DNA of 64,000 nt from positions 263,891 through 327,890 of the forward strand of contig JABUFB010000003.1 of NCBI GenBank assembly GCA_013314775.1. Direction: 5' to 3'. This stretch comes from Armatimonadota bacterium (GTDB lineage Bacteria > Armatimonadota > Zipacnadia > Zipacnadales > JABUFB01). Every line of letters begins with the position of its first letter. Position 1 is the first letter of the stretch. Below the pieces are notes generated by a model. The model did no database searches and had not been told where the DNA came from. It was given only the letters and a program-made list of their open reading frames with translations. This document shows, one piece after another, positions 51,258 through 60,341 of the stretch. The position numbers were made by a program, and so were the translations under genes.

Positions 51258-53537
51258 TCACTGCCGGATCAGCCAGAAGCGATCAACCCAGACGGCCTTT
51301 GCGTTTTCAAGGTTGTTCGTGGGCGCCACCCAGATGAAGGCGTCGCCGTGCAAGGGGCCCGTGTAGAGCTCGTACGTGACCCAGCCGTCCGTGGTGATGT
51401 CCTTGCAGGCTACCGCCTTGTGAGCCAGGCTCTTGCGGTTGTCTTGATCATAGATCCCCGCGTTGAAGGCAGGGCCATCGTCTCCGGTTTTCTCCACGCG
51501 GATGCTGGCGAACACTTTATAGGTGGCATTTGTGTCCGGATCGGCGGCAGCGATGGACTGCTGGACGGCCCACTCGACGTGATTACCGGGCATCATCGCG
51601 GCCACGCCGTCGGATGCGGTCGGGTCTTCCTTGAGCATGGAGCACGTGCCCGGCCGATGTAGGCGGAACAGATTGTCCTGCAGGTCCACCCAGCGGTCTT
51701 CGGGCAGGCCTTCGGTCATCGGAGGAGGTGGCGGCTCCTTGCGGCCCAGGCTGATGGTCTGTGTTTCGAAAGCATCAATGGGTTTGCCTTCGGAAAGCTT
51801 GGTCACCTTATTGCGCCGTGCGACTTCCATGAAAGTCCTGCAGTTCTCCTCATAGTCCGCCGGGCCGGGCCAGGCAATGCCGCGTTTGCGGGCCTGCTGC
51901 TTGAAGATCGGCCAGCGCATGGCCCAGACATAGCGGATCGGCAGCCGGGCAACCTGCACGCGGTTCAACAATTCAGGATCATCGCGCACGGCGTCCTCGG
52001 CCTGGTTGAACAACGTCTCGGCGAACCCCATCAGGTCAAGGGTCAGATAGGGAGCCGCGTAGTCGCTCCAGATGCGCAGGGCGAATCCGGAGCTGAGCGC
52101 GTCATCATGCAGGTAGTTGATGTACTCGCGGATATAGGGGCCCGCCGCGCCGTAGTAACCGTTCACGAACTCGTCGATGAGTAGTTCCGGATCGCGGTAC
52201 GGGTCCCACAGGAGCTTTGCGAGCATCCAGGCCTTGAGCTCCGCGAACTCGGCGCCGGGAGACTGGTAGGCGCCCTGCTCGAAGATGCCCTTGACGCCGT
52301 TTTCCACGAAAAAGCGAATGTTCGGCGCCAGTACGCGCAGGTTCGGGTGGGGCTGGATATAGTGCCCGAAGTTGGTGGTGTAGTCCCACACGTACAGGCG
52401 GTCGCAGATCTTAGACCACCCGCGGATATCGTCGCCGAAATCCTTGTTGAACTCTGAGTCAAGCGGCTGCAGGAAATTGCACTCGATGCTGCACAGGCGC
52501 ACGATCACGTTGGGCAGGGGCCGCACGTGCCGAGGCGGCTTGCGGGTGTAGTGATACGCGAGGGTGTCGATGGCCACGTTGGGGTACTTCTTACCGACGC
52601 GCTCGGCCACGTAGTTCACGAAATGCAGGAGCGGGCCCGAGGGTGAGCCCTCATACTCCTCCAGCTTCATACACTCGGCGCACCTGCAGTGGTGGTCCCA
52701 GTCATTCTGGCTGAGCGAAAAGATCTCGGCATCCGGGTGAGCCTCGATCCAGCTCAGGACCTGGTTGACCGCGTAATCCTTCAGTGCCTGGTTGGTCAAG
52801 CAAAGCTGAGACCGAACGCCGGGGCCGCCGATGCGCTTGCCGTCGATCTCGCTGAACCACTCGGGATGCTCGGCGAACATGGAGTCCGGAACAAGCTTGT
52901 TGAAAGTATGGACGAAGAATGGGCCTCCATAGGTAATCTTCCCGCCGCGGGCCTCGTCAATGTGCGCGCGATTGCTGTTGGCGCGGTTGCGCACGGCCCA
53001 ATCGCCGTCGAATGCGTCCCACCAGAAGGGCTCGCGGTACTCCAGGATCGGGCGCTGCCGGTCGTGGCGCTCCTGGAAGGTGAGGGTGGGCATGTTCGGG
53101 ATGGTGCTGGCGGTAGACGTCCACCAGCGGCAACCCACCACATCCTCCAGGAAGGAGTAAACCGCATAGAGGGTGCCGCGAGGCCTGCCTCCGGCAAGCA
53201 CGAGATGGGGCAGACGGGACTCGATGATGAACTCCTCGGCCCCCAGTTTATCGAAGTCGATGTTACGCACCAGGCTCCGGGCGGCTTTCCCCGGCCCGAC
53301 TATGATCACGGGTTCGAACCCCACGGAGGTGCCCTTCTTGATCTCAAACTCCGCGCCGGTGGATTCATAGAGGAACTTGCGCAGCTCACCGGCCGCCCAC
53401 TGTTCAGGGCCGGATGCGTCCGGGTCGATGAGAATGCTGTAGGCGGTCTTCCCGTCCGTAGTCAGGGTCATTTTCGCCGCGGCGGCAGGCGTGAGGATGC
53501 AGCCGAGCGCGAGCATTGAGGCGATCAGGCGCAACAT
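51258..53537 (-). CDS. secreted DUF4838 family protein (glycosidase-like)
   Basis: The 759-aa protein has a signal peptide (MLRLIASMLALGCILTPAAAA). Domains follow in this order: an alpha-glucuronidase N-terminal-like domain (WAAGELRKFLYESTGAEFEI, LVLAGGRPRGTLYAVYSFLEDVVGCRWW), the DUF4838 core with HPEWFSEIDGKRIGG, SQNDWDHHCRCAEC and WDYTTNFGHYIQPHPN, and a C-terminal beta-rich domain of about 150 residues. It shares the core motifs of the cytoplasmic paralogue at 16925-18718. It likely processes an extracellular polysaccharide; catalytic residues are not assigned for this family. Confidence 0.84.
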   Translation of the reverse strand: MLRLIASMLALGCILTPAAAAKMTLTTDGKTAYSILIDPDASGPEQWAAGELRKFLYESTGAEFEIKKGTSVGFEPVIIVGPGKAARSLVRNIDFDKLGAEEFIIESRLPHLVLAGGRPRGTLYAVYSFLEDVVGCRWWTSTASTIPNMPTLTFQERHDRQRPILEYREPFWWDAFDGDWAVRNRANSNRAHIDEARGGKITYGGPFFVHTFNKLVPDSMFAEHPEWFSEIDGKRIGGPGVRSQLCLTNQALKDYAVNQVLSWIEAHPDAEIFSLSQNDWDHHCRCAECMKLEEYEGSPSGPLLHFVNYVAERVGKKYPNVAIDTLAYHYTRKPPRHVRPLPNVIVRLCSIECNFLQPLDSEFNKDFGDDIRGWSKICDRLYVWDYTTNFGHYIQPHPNLRVLAPNIRFFVENGVKGIFEQGAYQSPGAEFAELKAWMLAKLLWDPYRDPELLIDEFVNGYYGAAGPYIREYINYLHDDALSSGFALRIWSDYAAPYLTLDLMGFAETLFNQAEDAVRDDPELLNRVQVARLPIRYVWAMRWPIFKQQARKRGIAWPGPADYEENCRTFMEVARRNKVTKLSEGKPIDAFETQTISLGRKEPPPPPMTEGLPEDRWVDLQDNLFRLHRPGTCSMLKEDPTASDGVAAMMPGNHVEWAVQQSIAAADPDTNATYKVFASIRVEKTGDDGPAFNAGIYDQDNRKSLAHKAVACKDITTDGWVTYELYTGPLHGDAFIWVAPTNNLENAKAVWVDRFWLIRQ

Positions 53538-53713
53538 TGTCGATCACTCCATCCGGATGCGGGGTGGGGCGGGAAGAGATTATTCGCGGGCAAGGACGTG
53601 GAGACCTGCCTCGGCTACCCGGCATTGGGTCCGGGCGCCGCGTTGGGATGGGACCCGAGCCCGGATGTCGGTCCCATAACGCCTGCCGTGGAGCGCTCCT
53701 CGCGCCGGCCTGC

Positions 53714-55237
53714 TCAGATACCGGCATCGGACCGGTGTACCACGATTGCGGCTTCGGGCTTCTCGGGGCAGACGTGCTCACACTGGCCGCACCCCACACA
53801 CTTGTCGGCATTCACGAACGGCGCCCGAAGACCGTCGTGGTTCTTGATGATGTTGATCGCGTCATACGGGCAGTGTTCGTCGCAGACCAGGCAGAGGCGA
53901 TACTGCTTCCCCCGACGCCATGACAGGCACTTGTTCTGGTCCACCGTCGCCAGGCCGATGCGGATATGGGCCTTCTCCTGCGCAGTGAACTTGCCCAGGG
54001 CGCCGCTGGGACAGACGTCCCCGCAGGCTGTGCAACTCTGCTCACAGTGGCCGATTTTCGGGATGAGAATGGGCGTGAACAGGCCGTCGAACCCGGCTTC
54101 CACCACCGCGGGCTGAATCCCGCCGGTAACGCAGGCCTTCATGCACGCGCCGCAGCGAAGGCACAGGTCGCGGAATTCGGCTTCCGTCATGTTGCGGGTC
54201 CCGCCGTCAGTTTCGCGAATAATCGCCCCCGGGGGACGGATGAGCCGGTCATGGGTAGAGCGCCTGCCCCCACCCGCGGAGGTTGTGATTCCGTACAGCG
54301 CGCCGATGCCAAGGGCCGCCAGGAACTGCCGTCTGCCTGCGCCCGTGGCGGAGTCGAGGCCTTCGGGCCTCACGTGCAAGCCGATGTGGGTGCCCTCGCG
54401 GGGGCAGGTCAGACAGTCGTAGCACTGGATGCACTCGGCCTGACGGGTGCGGGAGTAATCCCCGCCCTCATCTGGTTCGGGGATCGCCCCCATCTTGCAG
54501 TCATTCTCGCAGACCCGGCAATTCGCGCAGCCCTGGACTTCCCGGTTCCACAGGCCGAAGCGCCCCGTGAACGCCAGCAATGCTCCCAGTGGGCAGAGTG
54601 TCCGGCACCAGTAGCGCCGGCTGATGACGCTAAGGCCCAGCACCACGGCGAAGACCAGCAGCACCGCGAGATTCAGCGAGAAGCCGGGGTTGATGTCAGT
54701 GGGATACCATTCGAGGCCCAGCCGATCGAGGATCGGCCAGCCCTTGATGACGCCGAGGTTGTATGCGCCAATGGCGACCGGGTAGGCAACGACCGCGAAA
54801 GTGCGCGTGGCGAGGGGGATCGGGTCGAGAATCCAGGCAAGTTGGGTGCCGAAAAGCGCCGCCACAAGGACGACTCCCAGCAGGTAATACTTCCAGCTGG
54901 GCCGATTGAGCCACGGGTAGCGCCGCTTGCGCTTGCGCAGGAGGATGTGGTCGAAGCCGTCGATGCAGGTACCCAGGGGGCAGATCCAGCCGCAGAAGAA
55001 CCGTCCGAAGATGGCGGTAAGCACCAACAGAATCAGGGCCGGCCAGAAGAGCGCGAGCCAAGTGTGAGTGGGCGCGAGGGCGGTCACCAGCCCGGAGAGC
55101 GGGTCCATGCGCAGAAACCACTGCGCGGGGGGTGCGCTGTCTGTGGCGTGCCACCGGGCTTCCCACAAGAGCCCGACGAACAGGAGCAGGCAGACTACCT
55201 GTATGACGCGCCGAATTGTGCGGATCGGGTTTTTCAT
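53714..55237 (-). CDS. NapH/CcoG-like membrane polyferredoxin
   Basis: The protein has about 507 aa from ATG 55237. It has five or six N-terminal helices interspersed with FCGWICPLGTCIDGFDH and YWCRTLCPLGAL, the twin CxxxCP motifs of NapH/NosR-type proteins. Soluble ferredoxin-like modules follow: CANCRVCENDC, CIQCYDCLTCP, CLRCGACMKAC, CTACGDVCP, CLVCDEHCP, and CVGCGQCEHVCP. A GRRQFLAALGIGALYG segment in the middle resembles a Tat-like motif followed by a membrane helix. The protein probably moves electrons across the membrane through many 4Fe-4S clusters. The TlpA-like lipoprotein upstream suggests a role in extracytoplasmic redox chemistry. Confidence 0.85.
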   Translation of the reverse strand: MKNPIRTIRRVIQVVCLLLFVGLLWEARWHATDSAPPAQWFLRMDPLSGLVTALAPTHTWLALFWPALILLVLTAIFGRFFCGWICPLGTCIDGFDHILLRKRKRRYPWLNRPSWKYYLLGVVLVAALFGTQLAWILDPIPLATRTFAVVAYPVAIGAYNLGVIKGWPILDRLGLEWYPTDINPGFSLNLAVLLVFAVVLGLSVISRRYWCRTLCPLGALLAFTGRFGLWNREVQGCANCRVCENDCKMGAIPEPDEGGDYSRTRQAECIQCYDCLTCPREGTHIGLHVRPEGLDSATGAGRRQFLAALGIGALYGITTSAGGGRRSTHDRLIRPPGAIIRETDGGTRNMTEAEFRDLCLRCGACMKACVTGGIQPAVVEAGFDGLFTPILIPKIGHCEQSCTACGDVCPSGALGKFTAQEKAHIRIGLATVDQNKCLSWRRGKQYRLCLVCDEHCPYDAINIIKNHDGLRAPFVNADKCVGCGQCEHVCPEKPEAAIVVHRSDAGI

Positions 55238-55329
55238 CGAGTCACCGATGTGCGCATTGAGAGCCGGCGCCGAGTCCACAACAGTGCGAACTCGGTGCCG
55301 GTCCGCCAATTCGTCAGGAATGCTGTTGC

Positions 55330-56028
55330 CTACTGTGCCGGTGCGGCGCCTGCGGGGGATTTGGCCCCGGACGCTTCGTCTGTCTCCGCCGCTTCCTCTT
55401 CGGCCACGATGTCCTTGGTCACGGATTCGTCCCCGCCAACGGTCTCGTCAACCAACTTCGACAGCGCCAAATCCAGGTCGGCCGCGGTGCTGTCGGGCTT
55501 GAAGCTATAGCGCAGGTTGCCGTCACGGTCGATAATGCGTACCTGCGGGATGACCACGGTGCTTTCATCGGCGAAGTACGAAGCCTTGAGTTCCTCGTCG
55601 AACATGGCCACCCGGTATGGCCAGTTGTGCTGTTTCGCGCCGCCGGCAGCTACCTCGGGCTTGGGATCGAGGGAGACCGCAAGCCACTCCACGCCTTTGT
55701 CCTTGTACTTCTCGTAGATGGGCACGTACTCGTCCAGCTTCTTCACGCAACTGCTGCAGGTGGTGGACCAGAAGTCCAGGACGAGGATCTTGCCGCTGAA
55801 GTCGGCCTTGGTGACGTCATTGCCCTCGGTGTCTTTGATGGTGAAGTCGGGTGCCATCTCGTCCACCTCGGTCACGCCCGCGGAGAATGTGGGCTCGGCC
55901 TGTTGGTCGGGCTCAGCCGCGCCGGCTTGCTTGGGCGTCGGAGTGATATCCTCCGTCTGTGGCTTGGGGCAGCCTGCGATCAGGGCGAATGCGGCGAGGA
56001 GCAGGATTCCGAACGCGACCTTCTTCAT
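55330..56028 (-). CDS. TlpA/ResA-like thioredoxin-fold lipoprotein
   Basis: The 232-aa protein has a lipobox (AFALIAGC, Cys20), a Pro/Glu-rich linker, then a thioredoxin/redoxin domain: APDFTIKDTEGNDV, ILVLDFWSTTCSSCVKKLDE (active Cys91-x-x-Cys94), AVSLDPKPEV and VVIPQVRIIDRDG with the cis-Pro. This suggests a membrane-anchored disulfide reductase outside the cytoplasm. A low-complexity acidic tail follows. It lies upstream of the NapH-like polyferredoxin on the same strand, so electrons could pass from that protein to this one. Confidence 0.88.
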   Translation of the reverse strand: MKKVAFGILLLAAFALIAGCPKPQTEDITPTPKQAGAAEPDQQAEPTFSAGVTEVDEMAPDFTIKDTEGNDVTKADFSGKILVLDFWSTTCSSCVKKLDEYVPIYEKYKDKGVEWLAVSLDPKPEVAAGGAKQHNWPYRVAMFDEELKASYFADESTVVIPQVRIIDRDGNLRYSFKPDSTAADLDLALSKLVDETVGGDESVTKDIVAEEEAAETDEASGAKSPAGAAPAQ

Positions 56029-56137
56029 GCCGATCAGCCTCTGGAAGACACGCGGGAGACTGACTTTCCCGCGAAGATTGGAGCGTCACTTTGTGGGTTC
56101 AACAAGCCTGCGCATGACGGGGTTCCTGCCGGGCATG

Positions 56138-56590
56138 TCAGACGCCGGTGCTGCCGAAGCCCCCGGCTCCACGGCTGGTCTCGTCCACATTCACAACCGG
56201 CTCCCACTCCGCCTGGGTCACCGGTGCCACTATCATCTGTGCGATGCGGTCGCCACGGTTGATGGTGAAAGGCTCGTGTCCGAGATTGATGAGGATCACG
56301 CGGATTTCGCCGCGGTAGTCGGCGTCGATGGTGCCTGGTGCATTGACCAGGGCGATACCATGCTTGAGCGCCAGACCGCTGCGTGCCCGCACCTGGGCCT
56401 CGTATCCGGCCGGGAGCGCAATCTTCAGGCCGGTGGGCACAGCGCAGCGCTGCCCGGGTTCGAGCACCAGCGGCTCATCAAGAGCCGCGCGCAGGTCCAT
56501 GCCGGCGGCGGCTTCGGTCTCGTATTGTGGCAGGGGCAGGCCTTCGGCAGAAGGCATGCGTTCAACCTTTATGGTGACTGCGCCGGCCAA
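56138..56590 (-). CDS. dut: dUTP diphosphatase
   Basis: The 150-aa protein contains the five trimeric dUTPase motifs: [42 protein letters not shown] and a C-terminal [11 protein letters not shown] that closes over the active site. It hydrolyses dUTP to dUMP, which prevents uracil incorporation and supplies dTMP synthesis. It has its own extended -10 promoter. Confidence 0.95.
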   Translation of the reverse strand: MAGAVTIKVERMPSAEGLPLPQYETEAAAGMDLRAALDEPLVLEPGQRCAVPTGLKIALPAGYEAQVRARSGLALKHGIALVNAPGTIDADYRGEIRVILINLGHEPFTINRGDRIAQMIVAPVTQAEWEPVVNVDETSRGAGGFGSTGV

Positions 56591-56624
56591 AATGGGTCTT
56601 CCTTTCGTTCCTGTGCTGCGTATA

Positions 56625-56633
56625 ATTATAGCA
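56625..56633 (-). promoter_or_regulatory. extended -10 promoter of dut
   Basis: The minus strand reads TGCTATAAT, a perfect extended -10, 35 nt upstream of the start codon. Confidence 0.6.
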
Positions 56634-56702
56634 TACGGGCTCGGGCAGTACCGCGTGATGTGCTTCCGATAGCGTGTTGGGGGCTCACGTACGAAAAAAA
56701 GC

Positions 56703-56731
56703 TTGACTCCGGAGTTGAGTCGCGCTATCGT
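56703..56731 (+). promoter_or_regulatory. tRNA cluster promoter
   Basis: TTGACT, 17 bp, then TATCGT, ending 9 bp before the first tRNA. Confidence 0.65.
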
Positions 56732-56740
56732 TGGGTTCCC

Positions 56741-56828
56741 GCCGAGGTGGTGGAATTGGTAGACACGCTAGCTTGAGGGGCTAGTGCCCGTATCGGGTGT
56801 GCGGGTTCGAGTCCCGCCCTCGGCACCA
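56741..56828 (+). tRNA. tRNA-Leu (anticodon GAG)
   Basis: The acceptor stem GCCGAGG pairs with CCTCGGC, the anticodon stem CTAGC/GCTAG encloses loop TTGAGGG, there is a long variable arm typical of Leu, a GGTTCGAGTCC T-loop region and an encoded CCA. Confidence 0.95.
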
Positions 56829-56861
56829 GAGAATTGGCCGGAGCGTACCTGTGACACAGGC

Positions 56862-56937
56862 GGGCGGTTAGCTCAGTTGGGAGAGCGCTACCTTCACACG
56901 GTAGAAGTCGCAGGTTCAAGTCCTGCACCGCCCACCA
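56862..56937 (+). tRNA. tRNA-Val (anticodon CAC)
   Basis: GGGCGGT/ACCGCCC acceptor stem, CTACC/GGTAG anticodon stem with loop TTCACAC, standard T arm and encoded CCA. Confidence 0.95.
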
Positions 56938-56951
56938 TGAGCAGATATTGA

Positions 56952-57027
56952 GCGGGAATAGCTCAGCTGGTAGAGCATCAGCTTCCCAAGCTGAGGGTCG
57001 CGGGTTCGAATCCCGTTTCCCGCTCCA
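56952..57027 (+). tRNA. tRNA-Gly (anticodon CCC)
   Basis: GCGGGAA/TTCCCGC acceptor stem, TCAGC/GCTGA anticodon stem with loop TTCCCAA, encoded CCA. Confidence 0.95.
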
Positions 57028-57077
57028 GCTATTGCGGGCGTGCAGCGCAGTTCGGTCTTGCTGCGATGTAAATCAAA

Positions 57078-57153
57078 GCGGGAATAGCTCAGTTGGTAGA
57101 GCGCCTCCTTGCCAAGGAGAAGGTCGCCGGTTCGAGTCCGGTTTCCCGCTCCA
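57078..57153 (+). tRNA. tRNA-Gly (anticodon GCC)
   Basis: GCGGGAA/TTCCCGC acceptor stem and loop TTGCCAA, encoded CCA. It shares most of its sequence outside the anticodon arm and T stem with the CCC isoacceptor just upstream. Confidence 0.95.
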
Positions 57154-57254
57154 AGCTACCGATCCAGCGGGCCGGGGTTCCCTCGGCCCGCTTTGAGCAA
57201 GTCAAAGTCGTCCCTACAATCTGTGTCGAGGACACCCGAGCGCTCTGCTCCCGG

Positions 57255-57329
57255 GGCGGCATAGCCAAGTGGTAAGGCGGCGGTCTGCAAAACCGCTACT
57301 CACGGGTTCGACTCCCGTTGCCGCCTCCA
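57255..57329 (+). tRNA. tRNA-Cys (anticodon GCA)
   Basis: GGCGGCA/TGCCGCC acceptor stem, GCGGT/ACCGC anticodon stem with loop CTGCAAA, encoded CCA. Confidence 0.95.
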
Positions 57330-57376
57330 TTTTCTTTTGTGCGGAAGGTTCGCGGGCCATACGCTACAAGGCCGTC

Positions 57377-57406
57377 TTGCCCGGCGAAACCGTTCCGCGC
57401 TATGAT
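57377..57406 (+). promoter_or_regulatory. possible promoter of the Ca-loop protein gene
   Basis: TTGCCC, 18 bp, then TATGAT, 110 nt before the start codon. Confidence 0.4.
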
Positions 57407-57515
57407 GTGTCTATACTCTGGGCTGCCGCGTGTCGCGGCTGTGCCTCTTGCTGTTCCCGCGGATTGCAGCCCCGTTCCGGCGTGTCGTGAAATACTGTGC
57501 TGAGGGGTATAAAGC

Positions 57516-58904
57516 ATGTCGGCCAAAACGCGTCTTCGCACTCCAACCCCCGCCAATTGCCGCCTCTGCGTCCTGGCCCCCCTGGCGATCGCTCTGCTCG
57601 TGCCGCAATGCGGGGCTTGGGCATTCGCCCCAGAAATGCTGCCCTCCATGGCCATTTGGACCAACTTCATGCAGAAGATTCACGAGCCCAAGTCCACGCC
57701 CATCAGCGAGGAAGACACCGACGGCGACGGGGTTGTTGACGTTCGGGCTTTCCGGCACGCAGACGGAGTGTACATCGATGTCTCCATGAAGCCCGGGCCC
57801 GAGGGCATGATCACCGACACCGTGATTCTTCGCGAGGACCTCAAGGACAAGTTCAGCTGGGTCTTCGGCTTCGACAAGAGCGGCGATGGCGTGATCGACA
57901 TGCTGGTGCGCGGCTGGTTCGCCGAGAACAAGTGGGCCCAGATGCTGTACGATTCCGACCAGGACGGTCGGCCGGACCGCTTCCAGCTCGACATGGACCA
58001 GAACGGCGTCTACGACTTCATGGGCGTGGACGTGGATGGTGACGGCCGCCTTGATTTCCTGTATGACCTGGACAACAAGACCGGCGAAGTTCTGAACGAG
58101 ACAGTGGGCTGGGTCACCTTCAAGGAGCAGCAGCGCGAAGAAGCCCTTCCGCTGCTTTACTATTCCTTCGAACCGGTCTTGAAGACCCTCTCCGGCCAGG
58201 AGCCCATTGTCGTCAGCGCCCGGTGGGACTATGGTGACGGGGCGATCCGCAGCGCCGATGCCCTCATTCCCGGCGAGCACGTCTACCAGAAGCCGGGCAC
58301 TTTCGAAGTGAACCTTGATGTCAAGTTCAAGATGCCTGGTGGTGACCGGGTGTACAAGGCCTGGTACGGTGTGAGTCTTCCGGTTGAAGCCCCACCGCCC
58401 GGCCCGCCGCCACTGAACGCCGAGCGTGTCAGGGCCGTGATCAACCCGTTCTTCGGGGCCTGCGGGTTCATCACCGCGAACGAGCGCCCGAAGGAGGGCG
58501 CCATCGCTGAGCTCTGGCCCGAAGTGACACTGCCCGCCGATGCGCCGCAGGGCAATGCCATGCAGGCTGGCGCGGTTGCCGCGGGAGACCTTGACTTGAC
58601 TGCCTATTGGTGGCGGAGCGACGCCGAGGCGACCGCCTTCATCGACGCCGTCCTGGCCGCGCAACCGAAGCCCGCCCTGCCCGGGCTTGAGGCGATGGGA
58701 GACGCCGGCCAGCCATTCGAACTGGCGACCAAGGTGCGCGCCCGCATGGTGGACAAGTCCGGGCGGCGCATCGCGACCTTCCGCCAAGACGGGTTCGTAT
58801 TCGTGCTTACGACCAACCGCACGGCCCAGGAATTGCAGCGCTGGACCCGCTTGCTGCATGACATCCTGAACCCGCCGGTGGCCGCTCCGAAGCCGACTGA
58901 GTAA
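57516..58904 (+). CDS. secreted protein with five DxDxDG calcium-type loops
   Basis: The 462-aa protein has a signal-like hydrophobic N-terminus (APLAIALLVPQCGAWAFA). Five EF-hand/thrombospondin-type-3-like loops lie between residues 67 and 180: DTDGDGVVD, DKSGDGVID, DSDQDGRPD, DMDQNGVYD and DVDGDGRLD. The next region (about 210-290) is PKD-like (SARWDYGDG, GEHVYQKPGTFEVNL). The C-terminal 150 residues, after a proline-rich linker, are unassigned. GAGGGG precedes ATG 57516. It is probably a calcium-stabilised extracellular protein. It lies between two tRNA groups, and no partner gene is evident. Confidence 0.78.
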   Translation: MSAKTRLRTPTPANCRLCVLAPLAIALLVPQCGAWAFAPEMLPSMAIWTNFMQKIHEPKSTPISEEDTDGDGVVDVRAFRHADGVYIDVSMKPGPEGMITDTVILREDLKDKFSWVFGFDKSGDGVIDMLVRGWFAENKWAQMLYDSDQDGRPDRFQLDMDQNGVYDFMGVDVDGDGRLDFLYDLDNKTGEVLNETVGWVTFKEQQREEALPLLYYSFEPVLKTLSGQEPIVVSARWDYGDGAIRSADALIPGEHVYQKPGTFEVNLDVKFKMPGGDRVYKAWYGVSLPVEAPPPGPPPLNAERVRAVINPFFGACGFITANERPKEGAIAELWPEVTLPADAPQGNAMQAGAVAAGDLDLTAYWWRSDAEATAFIDAVLAAQPKPALPGLEAMGDAGQPFELATKVRARMVDKSGRRIATFRQDGFVFVLTTNRTAQELQRWTRLLHDILNPPVAAPKPTE

Positions 58905-58962
58905 GCTGCGGACGAGGCCGAAGGTCTCAGGGTCAGGGTTCGGCAGCAGTGGGGAGGATCCG

Positions 58963-59049
58963 GCCGGAGTGGCGGAACTGGCAGACGCATGGGACTTAAA
59001 ATCCCAGGTCCGTAAGGGCGTGAGGGTTCGAGTCCCTCCTCCGGCACCA
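58963..59049 (+). tRNA. tRNA-Leu (anticodon TAA), integration site of the island
   Basis: GCCGGAG/CTCCGGC acceptor stem, TGGGA/TCCCA anticodon stem with loop CTTAAAA, long variable arm and encoded CCA. From 58994, inside the anticodon loop, the sequence is duplicated in inverted orientation at 63929-63766. Confidence 0.95.
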
Positions 59050-59157
59050 ACGAGACACTCAGAATCGCCCAGGAATGCCATCTACAGGCCTTCTGGGCGA
59101 TTTTCGTTTCTGACACCCAACACCGAATCAAACCCCTCATAGAGCCGCTGATAGGGC
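58994..59157 (+). repeat. left copy of the 164-bp island boundary repeat (attachment-site-like)
   Basis: It comprises the last 56 nt of tRNA-Leu(TAA) with CCA, its terminator and about 50 bp more. It matches the inverted copy at 63766-63929 at all positions except one (A at 59131 versus G). The identity starts in the anticodon loop, a usual crossover site for tRNA-targeting tyrosine recombinases. Confidence 0.85.
59063..59108 (+). terminator. intrinsic terminator of tRNA-Leu(TAA)
   Basis: AATCGCCCAG and CTGGGCGATT form a perfect 10-bp stem followed by TTCGTTTC. It is duplicated, inverted, in the right boundary repeat (about 63815-63860). Confidence 0.8.
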
Positions 59158-59221
59158 CAAAGGACCTAAGACTTTTCTTGAGGTCTTAGGTCCCTCACGA
59201 TGTCCCTTCGGAGGGTCTGAA

Positions 59222-60184
59222 ATGGTGGATCTGGACGCCCGCCCCGACGCCAACATCCTCGTTCGCGAAGCCGTTGATGAGTTCATCGATGACTGCCGCA
59301 TCCGCAACCTGAGTTCCCAGACGGTCTCCTGGTACGCCGACAGACTGCGGCGGATGCTCTCCGACGTGTGGGAGGCGGAGCTTGCAACCGTGACCATCCA
59401 GCACCTGAAGTCGGTCATCGCAGAGATGCTGGAGACGAGAGCCGCCAGCACCGTGAACGGTTATGTCCGCACGGCGAAGACGTTCTTCTACTACTGCCAG
59501 GACAACGACTACCCCGTCGCGTTCAACCCTCGAAAGCTGAAGAAGATCAGGGAGCCCAAGCGTATTCCGCCTTGCTTCACCCAGGAACAGGTCCAGGCCC
59601 TGCTGAAGCAGCCCGACCAGTCCAAGCTTGTTGGGCTCCGTGACCACACAATGATGTCCCTGATGCTCGACGTGGGACTGCGGCTTGGCGAGTTGACGGG
59701 CATCTGTGTGTCCGACATCACGCTGCCCTACGTCAAGGTCACGGGCAAGGGCGACAAGGAGCGGATATTGGCGATGTCCGACGTGATGGTGAAGTCCCTG
59801 CGGAAGTACCTGAGGGCGAGGGAGCGTGCGTTGCAGCGGGCTGGCAACAAGACGGAGTTGCTCTTCTTCACCCGCACCTGCGAGCGGCTGCCGAACAGGC
59901 GTGTCGACTTCATCCTAAAAGCCTACGGGGAACAGGCAGGCGTAACGGGGGTGCGGGTATCGGCCCACACATTTCGCTTCACCTACACGAGCATGGCCGT
60001 GCGGAACGGGATGTCGCTAACGTCGCTGCAGACCTGCCTTGGGCACAGCACGCTTGCGATGACTCGACACTACGCAGTAATGAACGACGAGGACGCGTTC
60101 GATGAATCACGGGAGAAGTCCCCGCTGGCACAAGTGATGGGCAAGTCGGAGAGGCGATCCAATGGGAGCACGGAGGCGAAGTAG
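59222..60184 (+). CDS. int: tyrosine recombinase/integrase
   Basis: The 320-aa protein has an N-terminal SAM-like core-binding domain (VREAVDEFIDDC, LSSQTVSWYADRLRRML) and a complete catalytic set: Arg154 in GLRLGELTG, Lys176 or Lys179 in TGKGDKERIL, His249 and Arg252 in HTFRFT, His275 in LGHST and the nucleophile Tyr284 in TRHYA. It resembles XerC/D-like recombinases. It starts 173 bp after tRNA-Leu(TAA) and 65 bp past the boundary repeat, as expected for the integrase of a tRNA-targeting element. There is no excisionase gene. The recombinase looks intact. Confidence 0.93.
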   Translation: MVDLDARPDANILVREAVDEFIDDCRIRNLSSQTVSWYADRLRRMLSDVWEAELATVTIQHLKSVIAEMLETRAASTVNGYVRTAKTFFYYCQDNDYPVAFNPRKLKKIREPKRIPPCFTQEQVQALLKQPDQSKLVGLRDHTMMSLMLDVGLRLGELTGICVSDITLPYVKVTGKGDKERILAMSDVMVKSLRKYLRARERALQRAGNKTELLFFTRTCERLPNRRVDFILKAYGEQAGVTGVRVSAHTFRFTYTSMAVRNGMSLTSLQTCLGHSTLAMTRHYAVMNDEDAFDESREKSPLAQVMGKSERRSNGSTEAK

Positions 60185-60341
60185 AGCCCAAAGGTCGACG
60201 GGCCAGAGGAACTCGCGTGGCCGCGTAGCCGCCGAAGCCAGTGATGCCGGGTGCGACGACCACTCGACGTAGGCTAGAGCACGCTGCGTATCTGCCCGCG
60301 AGCCCGCGTGCAGGCATCTCGGTCTTATGTGAGCCCCAGTG

